Shown: positions 1 through 13,045, counted from the first letter of the stretch. The stretch is 64,000 bases of DNA from Alnus glutinosa (GCF_958979055.1 NC_084892.1:3303501-3367500), one strand, 5' to 3'. A program made the numbers and translations. Notes: generated from the letters alone by a model not told the origin.

Positions 1-697
1 TATCTATTATGCACATTGCAAATAATGAGAATTTATGCACTTAATTTGAAGACTTTTTATATTTTTCTAAACATTCAATTCAAATAAACATTGGAAAAAA
101 AATTATGCACGTTAGACTAATTTCATGAATGTAAAAATGAGGCTTTTAAATAGAGTAAATAAGTGAAACTTTTCAAGAATTTATGAATTTTTTTTTTTAA
201 TGTGAATAATGAGACTTTCAATTTGTAATTACTTTTACCATGATTGAGGGCCTTAATTAGAAACCATTTATTAAATTTTTACCATATTAGAATCTTAAAA
301 TTTGTTTTGGCAGAAATAATTTTATTGTAAAATTATTAAGTGCGGGCCTTAATTAAATAGTATTTTATTAACTTTTTACCATATTAGAGCTTTAAAATGT
401 TTTTTTTAGCCTTAACTATTTTTTTAAAAAAATATATATAAATTTATTGTATAATTATTAGTTGGGGGACTTAGGCGACCGCCTAAGTTATTTAAGGCTC
501 AAACCACCCATGATTTCACATTGCTTACTTATTAAGTAAAACTGTGCTTTATAAGTGATTCTATGAAAGTTTAAATTAAATTGATTAGTCATTTTGGAAT
601 GATAACGCAAATATAACTAACGATTTTACGTGTTTATAAAAATTTACAATGACCCGAAGAAAAAACCCAGTTAGAACTACATGAGTGAATTTAGGTT
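1..697. other. AT-rich non-coding, probably intron 4 of the left GMC gene copy
   Basis: No coding sequence is seen. The bases next to exon 4 of the left GMC gene (about 685-721) still match intron 4 of the complete copy at 26.8 kb; further left the match is lost, so this stretch is probably intron enlarged by repeats or the point where the copy is broken. A short palindromic GGCGACCGCC-like segment near 465-485 resembles one near 10940 inside the large hAT element, so a small dispersed repeat may lie at about 340-510. Confidence 0.4.
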
Positions 698-721
698 TTA
701 GATGTAGAGAAGTTTCGAGAC

Positions 722-3662
722 CTGGATTGTGAATCCCAATGAAGATGTATAAGATGAAGAGATGGATGGCCCCGGCCGTTCTTGAAAAGGTATGTTTGAG
801 AGTTGCTTTCGGTTTAATCCGTAAGCACTCATGGGTGCTGGGCTTCCAGCAAGATAAGCCACATTATTCCCATTACAGCTGAATCCAGACCCAAGTGCAT
901 CTGAAAGTTTCAATCCTCTCATTTGTGACCGGAAAAGTATCTCAGCTGTGCCCAAAACTCCCGCTATGGAAAAAAGGAAACATATTTCGAACTTGTTTAA
1001 CTTTTTGTTTTGAGACAAAATTTCAAAAAAATGAAAGAATTGATAATCAAATAGAAAAGTAAAGATAAAGGGGAATAAAGATAAACAGAGACGAGATTTT
1101 ATTTAATTCGGTGTACAACTTACTTTCACAAGATAAATTCTCATACCAAATCCAATCACAATTAATGATATGGAAAATATTCTCTAACAAAAGATACATA
1201 TCATTTGTTGTTGCTAGAACTGCTTCGTACCTGAAAGGACTACAAAATCAGCAGTTATGCAGTCAATCTCATTCAAGTAAACATGCCATCTTCTTCTCTT
1301 TCTGCCAATTATGCCTTCTTCTTCGTAAATTTCATATGGTTTTTTAACCACATATTGAACTTGACATTCTGTTATTACATGACATCCTGCCTGCATCACA
1401 AAGAAATTTAACAGAAAAAGTATGATCCAAATATGAATAAGAAACTGTTTGGACATGCAACCTGTGCAATTCGGGGTGGTCGTAGCCACCCCCATGGTGC
1501 ACCAGTGGTTGCCACAAGCCCGCAACCACCCCTAGAGCTTCTATTGGTACCGGGTGGCCATGCCAGCCACCTATAGGGACAATAATATTTACGGTTATGA
1601 TGTTTTAGAAAAACTGGGCAAAATATAATTCATTTTCATTTAAAAACTTTGGTTATTCTTGTATTGTAACCATACTAATTAAGAATAAGAATGTTCGTTC
1701 ATTTCTAATAATACCTCTTCCTATTAATTTCTAAAGAACCATTATTAATTATTCAAGTACCAAAAGTAGCCGTAAATACCCTATGGCATTTGAAAATACA
1801 AACGTACTATATATATTCCTAAAAACATATAGTTTGCAGTTAATATAAACAAATTAAATGATAGCTAGAAAATAATGCCTGGATTGCCGAAACTAAATAG
1901 TTTTTGTCAGTAGAACTTTTGGCATTATAAGGACATCCAGCAAGACAGTTTCCACAGGCTAAGCAGGGATTAATATTGCTTTGAGGCTCTTCAAGACCAA
2001 AATTCATGCTTAGCTGCAATGAAGACGTCTCAAAACTTTTTTCAATCTGTCCATCGGCTAATATTTCTCCCAAGACTTTGGCAACAGGAAACTTGACAGG
2101 AACACTTTGTATTCTCAGCATGGCTGCGGCAGAAGCTTCACAATTTTCCCAATCCCTTTCCCATTCCTTTGGCCACTTCGGATTCCTTCTGGCTCGAACT
2201 GGGGTTGGCACCGTCACTCCTGCATTCACAAGTGAACCTCCACCAAGCCCGCATGCCACTGCTGCTAGAGAATCATTTTGTTCATGTACCTATATATATT
2301 TTCATCAAACAGATTCATATATATTATCATTAATTTACACTGAAGTCTTGAGTTAATTAGAAACTAAGCATGTTTTAATCTGGTTAATTTTCAACTCCAT
2401 GTGACTACCGTTTTTTGGCCTGCTTAAGTTCTTTTGACAACCGATTCATTATATATTTCTACACGGGACTTTTCATCTTCTTCCAAGACTTTTCAATGCT
2501 TGATTTGAACAAAAGATGGATGAGAGATGTATTACAGAAAATGAAATAACATTTTTTTATGTAAAAAGTGGACTTTTAAACAAAGTAAACAAGTTGAACT
2601 TTTCAAAAATTTATAGACGTTGAGAATTTTCATAAAAGAGAAATGTTTTATTTCCTCCTTGTAACCCAGCGTCCCCGCTGGCGACCCTCATGGGATCACC
2701 CAATTCTTGGCGTCCCAAAGAGTACCCGCTAGTGACCCTCATAAGCTTGTGCACGCTCCCTCATCTAAGGCTGAACAACGGCTCTAATATCATTTGTAAT
2801 GACATACCTCCAATGACACAATAATATTGTCCGCTTTTAGCTCCCTAAAATGAGACTTTTCAAAAGGTCACCCATCCTAATACTACTTTCACAGAAGCAC
2901 GCTTAACTGCAAAGTTTTGATAGGTTTATGGTCATCACGGCTTTAAAAAACGTTGTGTCAAGAATGATGCGTTTATACATATAAGCGCATTCTAATTCTT
3001 ATACCCAAGCAATGTGGGACGCCACACTCCTCCTGTTCTTCTTTCATCCTTCCAATTCTTTAAAATCATCCTTGGATATATAGGGTTCATGTAAGTCCCT
3101 TATATGGGCCACGTAAAACATTTAATAATAATTTTCAAAAGTGAAAAAAATGAGGTAAAGACAATAAGAGAATGTATAACATATCTCTTGTACGTATTTG
3201 GTGATTTGACAACGGATTCATGATATTTTTCTTCATGAGTTGTTCATTTCAGTGATTCCAAATATATATCCAAATACTAAAACGTTAATTATTGTGAAGT
3301 AACCTTGTACGTCGATCTTCATGCATGTTTATATATGTTTGATTTCCATGCAAGATCGAGAAGAAGATAACAAATTAAGAGGAAGTAAAGTAATTAACCT
3401 GGAATAAAGCATCTTTTGGGCCAAAGCTGACACCTAAGTTCTGGTTCTCCATCCTCACAGCAGACATGATCTTCAAGCTGTCAGTTGGAAAATCCTGAGC
3501 TTCCCATCTCCGGCCTTTCTCAATCAAACATACCTTTATTCCCGCCATTGACATCCGACAAGCAGCAACAGAACCACCATATCCAGACCCCACGACAATA
3601 GCATCATAACCACCTTCTTCTCCATCTCCAAGCCTTCTCATTAACTCTGCTTGTTTCTTCAT
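722..3662 (-). CDS. GMC oxidoreductase (cholesterol oxidase-like), exons 1-4 of the left tandem copy, partial
   Basis: Minus-strand exons at 3399-3662, 1879-2289, 1231-1390 and 722-963. Exons 2-4 have exactly the lengths of the complete copy (411, 160 and 242 nt) and all four read open. Exon 1 gives the FAD-binding Rossmann motif GSGYGGS. Exon 2 gives the GLGGGSLVNAG stretch and the four-cysteine motif CxxCxxCxxxCP. Exon 4 opens with the SAGVLG motif typical of GMC enzymes. The start ATG at 3660-3662 matches the second in-frame ATG of the complete copy. Intron 1 is about 1.1 kb against 102 bp there, because a Cassandra element lies in it. Intron 2 has a GC donor in both copies. Exons for the C-terminal half of the GMC domain, the middle domain and the hydrolase are not in the window. 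They may lie to the left or be lost, so it is a partial gene rather than a proven pseudogene. Confidence 0.85.
2655..3026 (-). mobile_element. Cassandra-type TRIM fragment with 5S-derived LTR
   Basis: On the minus strand the segment 2795-3026 begins TG, ends CA and contains a block closely matching plant 5S rRNA (GCAGTTAAGCGTGCTT at about 2900-2915, then AGGATGGGTGACC). This is the hallmark of Cassandra, a terminal-repeat retrotransposon in miniature whose LTRs carry 5S promoter sequence. It is followed by a tRNA-Met-type primer-site remnant (2780-2794) and a short internal stretch down to about 2655. Only one LTR is visible, so this is an incomplete fossil. It lies in intron 1 of the left GMC copy and is absent from the other copy. 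Confidence 0.75.
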
Positions 3663-3937
3663 TATTTTCTTTGAAATCCCAGGTCAAGAGAAAAACAAGC
3701 TGTCGATGGTGATCACGGTCTTCGATCACTTCCTTGCCCACAAAGACCATGCACTTATAATATATAACTTTTATAAGTTAACCTCCTGTGACTGGAATTT
3801 CTCAAGTCAATTGGCAGCACAGGTTTGTTCCCACTTCAATTGGGTTCCATTAATTAATTTTGTAGCTGAGAAATATTTGGCTACGAGAAGAGACTCCTAC
3901 AATCTCTATTAAGTAGGCTAACAAAACTTAATTAGTA
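3663..3937. other. Upstream region of left GMC copy
   Basis: Sequence just 5' of the left GMC start codon. It should include 5' UTR and promoter, but no convincing TATA box or conserved site is seen. A tandem array begins directly beyond it. Confidence 0.3.
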
Positions 3938-4935
3938 GGAAAGTTATGTAGCCGTAAATCAAGCCTAGAAGTCAAATTTTCCTGCTCAATTATGATTATT
4001 TAAGTTCTAATACCCATTGAGACATTAACACCAAATTCGTTAGGGAAAATCTTAGCCATTACATATATACACCGGTACCACCGTACCCGACAAGAAGCCC
4101 TATATATGTAGGGGTGACAAGAAGCCCTATATATGTAAGGGTGACCCTTGCCATAGATTGTCGATGGTACCCTTTATTCAGGGCTCCGATTTTGAAAATT
4201 TTCCGGCTTAAAAATTGGACATGATTCCTATCAGAATTAGGAAAAAGTTATGTAGCCGTAAATCAAGTCTAGAAGTCAAATTTTCCTACTCAATTATGAT
4301 TATTTAAGTTCTAATACCCATTGAGACATTAACACCAAATTCGTTAGGGAAAATCTTAGCCATTGTTCCTTACATATATACACCGGTACCACCGTACCCG
4401 ACAAGAAGCCCTATATATGTAGGGGTGACAAGAAGCCCTATATATGTAGGGGTGACCCTTGCCATAGATTGTCGATGGTACCCTTTATTCAGGGCTCCGA
4501 TTTTGAAAATTTTCCGGCTTAAAAATTGGACATGATTCCTATTAGAATTAGGAAAGTTATGTAGCCGTAAATCAAGCCTAGAAGTCAAATTTTCCTGCTC
4601 AATTATGATTATTTAAGTTCTAATACCCATTGAGACATTAACACCAAATTCGTTAGGGAAAATCTTAGCCATTGTTCCTTACATATATACACCGGTACCA
4701 TTGTACCCGACAAGAAGCCCTATATATGTAGGGGTGACCCTTGCCATAGATTGTCGATGGTACCCTTTATTCAGGGCTCCGATTTTGAAAATTTTCCAAC
4801 TTAAAAATTGGACATGATTCCTATCAGAATTAGGAAAGTTATTTAGCCGTAAATCAAGCCTAGAAGTCAAATTTTCCTGCTCAATTATGATTATTTAAGT
4901 TCTAATACCCATTGAGACATTAACACCAAATTCGG
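3938..4935. repeat. Tandem array of about 300-bp units, 3.3 copies
   Basis: Four head-to-tail units begin with GGAAAGTTATGTAGCC or a close variant at 3938, 4240, 4551 and 4833. The last stops after about 103 bp. Units are 302, 311 and 282 bp and more than about 95% alike by eye. The first two contain a second tandem copy of a 27-bp block around CAAGAAGCCCTATATATGTA that the third has once, which explains most of the length difference. Short open frames across it are shared only because the repeat is. Confidence 0.9.
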
Positions 4936-5164
4936 AAGAATATGCTACATGGCAAAATTATGAAACTTAGTTGGGGTCCATTGCAACTTCTTTTTTTTTT
5001 TTTCTTTTTTTTTTTTTTTTCATTTTGGAGGCAAAATTGCATATTAGATTAAACTTTGGGGGGGGGGGGGGGGGGGTAAAGTTTAGTTTTTCCAAAACAA
5101 AAAAAATTAAGTTAAATACACGAGATATTAGCAACGATGTGTTGTCGCTAATTTGATTCAAATT
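4936..5164. other. Low-complexity spacer with poly-T and a 19-base G run
   Basis: Holds a long T-rich tract at about 4991-5020 and an uninterrupted run of 19 G at 5058-5076. No gene is seen. Confidence 0.7.
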
Positions 5165-5582
5165 AATATATTATTTATGGATCATTTTAGCGACGACTAT
5201 TGTGGTCACTAATAAGATCTGTCATTAGCAACAACATAGTCGTCGCTAATACTTGACTATTAGTGACGACATATTCGTCGTCACTAATAGTCAAGTATTA
5301 GCGACGACTATTATGGTCCCTAATAACATGCGTTATTAGCGACCACAAAGTCGTCGCTAATAAGCTAAATATTGTCGCTAATACTTTTCACGTGGGAAAA
5401 AAATTACCGCCACAATAATAACGACGACATATTAGCGACGACAATTTTGTCGTCGCTGATGTTCAAACTTTTTTTGACATTAGCAACGACCCCAAAATGT
5501 CGTCGTTGATAAGTGACTATTAGGGACGACTTATGGGTCGTCGCTAAAAAATTGGTCGCTAAAGACCATTTTTCTTGTAGTG
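5165..5582. mobile_element. CACTA (En/Spm-like) element terminus with subterminal repeats
   Basis: The right boundary reads TTTTTCTTGTAGTG (ending at 5582), the reverse complement of the CACTACAAGAAAAA terminus of plant CACTA transposons. The 400 bp inside it is packed with direct and inverted copies of TTAGCGACGAC and variants, as expected for subterminal transposase-binding repeats. No matching left terminus lies upstream and no transposase is seen, so this is a truncated or deleted element. Confidence 0.75.
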
Positions 5583-6058
5583 AATGGGTAAGAAAAAAAA
5601 AAAAAAAGAATCAGGAGAAGAAGAAATGAAGAATGAAGAGAGAGAGACGCAGACCGTATTTGGCGGAGGGAGAAGATGTTTTTTTCTGAGGTTGACGCGG
5701 ATCGATGAGGTGGCGTATTAATAGCCGTTATTTTAAATGGATTTAAATGGATGGCTTGATTGGAGAAATTGTTCTTGGGCAAATTTTTTGCTATTGCCGG
5801 GGATCTCAATCCGTATCTAGACGCGGCTGGAGAAAGTTAAATTTGCCACTTTTAGAGAATTATCGATTTAGTTTTTGTTTTTTTATGAGACCAATTTGTA
5901 CTAATTCAATTCGTAGGCTACTTCTGTTCGTGTTCGGACGCCGAGAAACTTTTTAACTTAATTGTAGGCCAACGTTTCTAAATTAATTAGAGAATAATTA
6001 TAGAAATTAATTCAGGATTAAACATATGATAAATGAAGGGCAGTATTATAAAATATTA
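5583..6058. other. Intergenic, nothing recognised
   Basis: Begins with an A-rich tract and a purine-rich AGAGAGAGACGCAG stretch, then ordinary sequence with no supported gene, RNA or repeat. Confidence 0.4.
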
Positions 6059-6438
6059 GAGCACTAGCATCAGCTTCCTTAGATCTTATTCCATTTCTTA
6101 TACGTAGGAAAAACTCTTAAAAAATTCATTGAATCAGATTATCTTGTTGTTTCCTAAACTAAGGAAACATCAAAAGAAGCAAAAGTAATTTCTTAACATT
6201 ATTTCAATATATAATTTTTTATCTTGCCTCTCTTATTCATCTACCATTTATTTGAAACAATATTTAAATGATTTATTTTTTCTTTCTTTCTCCTACCATT
6301 TAATTTAAAAAGAATATTCAAATGGTATAGAGAAAAGATAATGGAAAGTATTGTGAAATACATTAAAATAGGAAAGCATAGAGTGATTTGAATTTTTATA
6401 TTAAGAAAAAAAAAAAAAAAAAACTGTTGCTAATGATC
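6059..6438. mobile_element. Tourist/Harbinger-like MITE
   Basis: Imperfect terminal inverted repeats GAGCACTAGCATCAG and GATCATTAGCAACAG enclose 380 bp of AT-rich non-coding DNA. TTA lies on both sides (6056-6058 and 6439-6441), as expected for the 3-bp target duplication of PIF/Harbinger elements. Its end sequence resembles those of the cluster at 50.8-54.3 kb. Confidence 0.6.
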
Positions 6439-6549
6439 TTAGAAAATGATTATTTTCCTTCCAAAATATTTGGCAACCAATTGTTAGCAAATATCAAAGG
6501 ATAGTCGGTCAACATGCATCGAGATCAAATAGGGTTTTTCAACAACAAC

Positions 6550-7993
6550 TAGGGGTGACAAAACGGGTTGGTGTGTCGGGTTCGGGTCAATATATTTGAC
6601 CTGCCAACCCGTTTAGGCTTGATACAACACGACCAAATTAAATTAACGGGTCAAACATGTCAACCCGAACATGACACGTTAAATTAACGAGTAACACGAC
6701 ACGACACGACCCGTTTAGTTAACAAGTCATGTTGGATTGACACAACCCGATTGACCCGAAACGGCCCATTAATTTATTTTTTGCCCACTTTTTATTTTTG
6801 TTCTTTTTTGCTCCGTTTGTTTCGACGTAAAATGATTTCCGTCGTAAAATGATTTCGACGAAATTATTTTCAGAAAAAATGATTTTCTTGAAAATATTTT
6901 TCGGTGTTTGGTTTGCACGAAAAAAATTACGAAATGCAAAAATCAGAGTTTGGCAAATGTCGCCGGAATCCGGCAACGTCCGATCGCCGTCGCCGGATTC
7001 CGGCGAAAAAGTTTGACCGGATTCCGGCCGGATCCCGGCCATTTTGGCCAGATCCGGACGGAATCTTCCGGATCCGGCTGGAATTTGGTCATCCGGTGGC
7101 CGGATTCCGGCGCCGGCAAAATTCCAGTGACTGATTCCGGCACCGGCAGGGTTCCGGCGACCGGATGTTGTCGGACTCCGACGCCGACCGAATTCCGACG
7201 ACCGATAATTATTAAATTCTGACGATCGGATATCAAACATGTGTGTAAGGACGAAGAGTTTCATTTCGTAAAACGATTTACGGTTTTAAAAATCGTAAAT
7301 CGTTTTCCGAAAATTAAAGAAGCTTTTACGGTCAAACCGAAAATGATTTTCGTTGACCATTATTTTCGCCCCTACCAAACACCGAAAAATGCTGAAATTG
7401 TTTTCCAGAAATCATTTTACGCCGAAACAAACGGAGCATTAATGTTCAATCATTTCAAAAATTTTAAAAGTAATGCAATTTCAAAGGTCTCCGCATAGAA
7501 AAGGCCCAAAACCATATAATCACCTAATTAATTTGATGGTTCTAACTTCTAAGCTAGCACTTAGCAGCATAATTTTTTTAAAAATAAAATAAAAAATAAA
7601 TTAAGGATTGAAATATCATTCCAAACTTTTACAATAACTATCTAATATTCCAACCTTAATATAAAGTTATAAACTACTTCCAATCTTTAATGTAAACTAC
7701 CAAAAATTGCTTTCAAACTTAATGTAAAAATTTCGATACAATTTACAATGAATATTAACTACATATCTCAATAGCAAAATAAGGGTCCGACATAAACTAC
7801 TTTTAACCTTTTGTTTTTTTTTAAAGGGGTCAAACGGATTATCTGCGGATCAAGCGGGTTGACCAGTTTGATACGTATATTAAACGTGTCATAAACGGGT
7901 CGATCTGTTTATAACCCAAACTCATTTAAATTAAACCAAAACCTTATAACTATGTGTCAAATTCGCAAGCCGTATAAAAAATTGTCACCCCTA
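6550..7993. mobile_element. Non-autonomous hAT-like element with AACGGGTT-type subterminal repeats
   Basis: Perfect 12-bp inverted ends TAGGGGTGACAA and TTGTCACCCCTA. Both subterminal regions are dense in repeats such as AACGGGTT, CGACACGACC and GGGTCAA. The flanking octamers (6542-6549 and 7994-8001) agree at only five of eight positions, so the element is old or the target duplication has decayed. No transposase is seen; the middle is taken up by a second inverted-repeat element. Confidence 0.7.
6809..7438. mobile_element. Long-TIR DNA element nested in the hAT element
   Basis: The ends TGCTCCGTTTGTTTCGACGT and the reverse complement of ACGCCGAAACAAACGGAGCA form an inverted repeat that continues imperfectly inward for over 100 bp. 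The centre (about 6960-7200) is a run of CCGGATTCCGG-like palindromic words. No transposase is present and I could not find a clear target duplication. The type resembles Mutator- or Harbinger-derived MITEs. Confidence 0.55.
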
Positions 7994-8387
7994 TCAATAA
8001 GTCTACCTTAATTTTTTCTAGGTTAAGCTGTTGCATGCATGCTTTTCCGGCCGCCACGACATTTGGAAAGAGGTAGAAGGACGGAAGAAAATCCGTATGA
8101 ATGCATGACTTGAGTGGATCAATCCAGTCAATCAGAGCTGCCCATCTTGTAAAGCTGACTTTACGGGCTTCTTTGGTAACCTGTTTTTTTTTTTTTTTTT
8201 TTTTTTTGTCTAAAAATATCAACTTTAAATTATTTTAATTTTTATATTTTTTTAATAATTTTTTATTTTAATTTTTTAACCACATTAATTACTTTTGAAC
8301 AGCTTCTTTCGCTTTTTCTTTAAAAAAAATATAAAATTTTCTTTATACTCTATATCACATTAAGAAACTGTTTCGATTGCCTGCCAG
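7994..8387. other. Short spacer between two hAT-like elements
   Basis: Contains a poly-T tract near 8186-8208 and AT-rich sequence; no gene is seen. Its last eight bases, CCTGCCAG (8380-8387), are the left target duplication of the next element. Confidence 0.6.
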
Positions 8388-9056
8388 TAGGGATGTAAAC
8401 GAAGCAAAGCTACCCGTGAGCTCGCTCGGGCTCGGCTCGATAAGGCTCGGCTCGTGCGCGACTCGGTTATTAAATGAGCTATTCGTGGACACGAAACTAT
8501 ACTCGATTATTAAACGATACATACCCGTATAAAACCCGGCTCGCTCGTTTAAAGTTCGCGAACATACCCGTAAAAAGGCTAGGCTCGCTTATTAGCTCGA
8601 CTCGTATATATTTATTAATATACATATTTATTAATAAATATATGCATATATACTGATAAAAAATAACTTATTTATTATATCACTTATTAATTAACAATAA
8701 TTAATTATTGATTTATTGTTATACAATATATAATTATTAGCTATATCTATAAGTATCTATATAATATATAATTTAATTATAAAAGATAATTAATATGATT
8801 ATATCTTATATGATCTAAGAGATCAAGATTCAAGACTCTAAATCTAATAATTAAATATCTAATGATTATTGAATTAACAATAAATTATTAATCATATGAT
8901 TTAATAAAAATCTTGATACTTAATCGTATTATTCAAATAATCATATCATATACAATGACAATGTAATTGATATAATCTCAAATTAATCAATTGATTAGCA
9001 ATAAAATTAACAATGTGTTTCTTATAATCACAAATTAAGTATAATTATTAGAATTC

Positions 9057-9186
<130 letters not shown>

Positions 9187-9189
9187 TCA

Positions 9190-10920
9190 TAAATCTTTTA
9201 TAAAATCATCTAGAAAAGGCTTGTTCCGCAAGTACGTACATATGATCATATGTATTATTACTATAATTTATATGAAATGCATATAATCTAACAATTTATA
9301 TGATATTAAATCTTATGTGATATATCACATTATATCTTTATTATATAATGTAATAATGATATCAATAATACTTATTTTGTATCATTATATAATTAAGTGT
9401 GATCAAAGTTTTAACAATGTACTATGATCTAACAACAATAACTGGGTGATATGATCTAACAATTCATTTGATTAAATTTAAATATGATCTAACAATTTAT
9501 ATGATATTAAATCTCATGCCATATGGCACAATGTATAATGTAATAATGATATTAACAATACTTATTTTGTATCATTGTATAATCAAGTGTGATCAAAGTT
9601 CTAACAATATACTATGATCTAGCAATTCATTTTATTAAATTTAAGTATGATCTAACAATTTATATGATATTAAATCTCATGTCATATGGCACAATGTATA
9701 GTGTAATAATCATATGATCACGGCATTCTTACAAATATCATTTCATATTTAACACATGAATCACAAAGTCAAAGTTATTTACTATACAACAACACTACCA
9801 ATAGTAAAAACATCAAATTAAAAATCAACAACATGTTTCTTCTAATCACAAATTAAGTATAATCATTATAATTTATACCATTAGATTATATGATCATATG
9901 TATAATCACTAGAATTTATATGAAATGCATATGATCTAACAATTTATATGATATTAAATTTTAGGTGATATGACACATTATATCCTTATTATATAATGTA
10001 AGAATCATATCAACAATACTTATTTTGTATAATTGTATAATTAAGTGTGATTTAAGTTTTAACAATGTACTATGATCTAACAACAATATATGATATGATA
10101 TAACAATTTATTTGATTAAATTTAAGTATGATTTAACAATTTATATGATATTAAATCTCATGTCATATGTCACAATGTATAATGTAATAATCATATCAAC
10201 AATACTTATATCATATGATATGAATCATAATTCATAACTATAGATAATTAAAAATTAAGCTATAACAATAAATTATTATAGCCACATAATGACATAGTCA
10301 CATAACTTATAACGATATAACTACATAAATCATAAGTATACAATTCACATTAAGTAACTAATATAAATTATGATGATTAAGTATCTAGTTACTTAGATAA
10401 TTTTAATACATACTTGATACTAAATCTTAAAAGTTAGGACCGTTAGATACTAGGGAAGTTAAGATAAGTATGATTCATAATAATCATATGGTCCAATCTC
10501 CTATGTATCTAAATTATAATGATAATATTTATCTAGTTATATTATATAATATAAATATTATTATTAGATACTAAGAAAGTTATGATAAGTATGATTCATA
10601 ATTTTCATATCATATTATAAATAATTTCATATCATATAATGTGAATCATAATTCATAACTATGTATAATTAAAAATTAAGCTATAACAATAAATTATTAT
10701 AGCCACATAATGACATAGTCACATAACTACACAAGTCATGAGTCATGACTCATAACTCATAAATATACAATTCATACTAAGTAATTAATATAATGATTAA
10801 GTATCTAGTTACTTAGATAATTACTTAAATAACTTTGATATATACTTGATACTTCTAGCTTAAGTATAAAATTTAACAGATCAATTAATTAAATATAAAT
10901 GTATAATTATATCAATATCC
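9190..10920. repeat. AT-rich internally repetitive region of the hAT element
   Basis: Several degenerate copies of a unit built around ATGATCTAACAATTTATATG, then TCACATTATAT, then TTATTTTGTATCATT recur at about 9262, 9482, 9646, 9925 and 10080. A second unit containing GCTATAACAATAAATTATTA is present near 10260 and 10678. No coding potential is seen. Confidence 0.7.
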
Positions 10921-13045
10921 AGGCTCAGCTCTACCCTTAGGCAATCGCCTAAGCCCACAGGGGAAGAAGGCCCCATGATAAAATTTATATTTGTATTAAA
11001 AAAAAAAAAAAAGGCCCAATTACAATACACAAGCGATTTTGTAAAAAAAAAAAAAAAGTGCTTTATTTCTCCACCGGAAATACCAACAGTTAAGGCTCAT
11101 AAACACGATTTTTCAAAAGAGAAAAGTGATTTATCTCTCTACAGACTCTACAACTCCCATATAGAAAATCCAACCATTACATGTTTGGGAACACAATAAT
11201 TTTGTAAAAAAATTATTGTCCATTGGGCGACTTTAGAACTCCCACATAGACAAACACACAAATCAACGTCTCTCTAGCAAATTACCAAAATAACTCTCTT
11301 CCCCGATAGTCAGAAAGTACCCGCTTGACCACAGCCAGCTCTCATGTCGGCCTCTCTGCTTCCCCTTTCAAAAATCTCTCGCACCGTAAGTCTTCATTTT
11401 TGTAAGAGGAAAGAAAAATAAGAAGAAGAGAATAGCAGGCGGTCCTTTGGGTTTGAGTTTGAATGTTCGGGTAGTAGCATCGAGCAGTGCAAAGAGCCAA
11501 AGATGGATGTGCGTGACGTGAAGTGGACTGAAGTAATGGAAAGTGGAAACAGTATAAAGTTGACGGAAGAAGGATTTGGAGGCTAAGGCATGCTAGCAAT
11601 AGTTCAATCATTTTAAAAAGGTTTTTTTATTTTTGCTGTTTTAATAGCCTCACTTTATTTTTTAATTTTTATAAAATAGTATTATATTATTTTTGTCAAT
11701 AAAACTTAAATTAGCAAATTACTATTAAGGACGTAATTACGTAATAGAGGCATGTTATTACTCGTAAACAATACATTTTACATTTTTTTTTATTTTATAA
11801 AACAATATTATGTTTAATGTTAGATTATCTTGTTATGAAATGAAGCTCTTTTTGATAAATTAGGTTCAATTATTCATTTGTATAAAATTTTTATTTATAA
11901 ATGTTAGCTAAAAATATGCATTGGATATGAAAAACGTTAAAAATAAAATAATAAAAAAATTAATTGAATCTAAAAAGGAATTTCTAACAAATTTATTACT
12001 ATCAATATGATAAAGTTATATCTCACAGGTGAAAAAAATTAATTTTATATATAAATGTATTATAATTTTTTTTTTTAAAAAAAAAATTATTAAATGTAAA
12101 AGGTATCATTTAAAATTATTGACTAAGTTTTCACAATATATTAAACCGGTCCGGTCAATATCATAATATTATATGATAATATGTAACTTATAAGTTAGAG
12201 TTAATTATTTTTAAATATAAATAATAATTTTTTAATTAAATTATAGGCTTATTGATAATTGTTTCTGAATTCTGACCGTTTCAACTTTTACGTGTTGGTT
12301 TTGGTTCGAGGACCCAACATGGTCCTATTTGTGTGACCCCCCTCCTATTTTTATGATAATACAATATCATTGTGCCCATGTTGCATAAAAACATGCATAT
12401 TTAAAAGGGATATCATTGTCCCTTGGGTGAATTTGGCGTCTCCAAATAAGAAGAAATGAAAAGAGAGGTGCATGTGTGTAAACATGAAAGAGTAGGGGAC
12501 CCACAGGTCATGTTTTGCTGTTTCTCTGTGCAGAATTAATGAGACCCGCTTCTGATTTTATAGCCACCAGTCTTAGACAGTGACAATGCACTGTTGCGTC
12601 AGGATGCACATTACCGAGGACTGTGCGGAGCGACTTTCAAATGTCTGAATTTTTTTTTTTTTTTTTGTTAATAAATTAAATGTCTGAATTTTTTTTTTGC
12701 AAACAATTATACTCTTTCTACAAAACCGCGTTTTATGCCCTTAAACTGTGTGTTTCCTTAAGTTTCCGGACTCTTCTAAATCAAGCCAGCTGTCTACTGC
12801 CTCAGTCACTTCAATCCACTTCACACACGTCTTCGCTCCTGTTTCTTTCTTCTTTTATCTTTCCTTCCCCTTTCTATTCCGTTCTCCACTTCTCCTTCTT
12901 CATTTCTTTCTTCCTCTTACACCTTCCGAGTTGTGAAGGATTCTTCTCATTTTTGCCTTTCAAAGCACTAAAGCAGGCATCAGCAAAGGCAGGAGGTAGG
13001 TCTGGGTCGGCGACAGTCACTAGCAAGTCAACGACGACGACGTCG
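10921..13045. other. Interior of the hAT element, no recognised gene
   Basis: Mixed sequence with several poly-A/T tracts, a short GGCAATCGCC-containing segment near 10940 resembling one near 470, and a pyrimidine-rich stretch (about 12780-12930) that looks like a plant 5' leader. The leader may belong with the MYB-like fragment that follows, suggesting a captured promoter and 5' UTR. A short duplicated block (AAATGTCTGAATTTTTT) lies at about 12639 and 12679. Confidence 0.4.

Noticed and set aside
2860-2930. A 5S rRNA gene on the minus strand
   Set aside because: Only part of the 5S sequence is present and it lies within a TG...CA unit followed by a tRNA-Met-type primer-site remnant, so it is the 5S-derived part of a Cassandra LTR.
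722-3662. Calling the left GMC copy a pseudogene
   Set aside because: All four visible exons are open, with conserved lengths and splice sites. The missing part would lie outside the window, so brokenness cannot be shown.
5531-5809. A 92-codon minus-strand gene with a hydrophobic stretch
   Set aside because: It crosses the CACTA terminus, and the Leu/Phe run is the reverse of a purine-rich tract.
6904-7264. Overlapping open frames rich in Pro, Arg and Gly on both strands
   Set aside because: They come from CCGG-type palindromic repeats in the core of a nested DNA element; no codon bias or domain.
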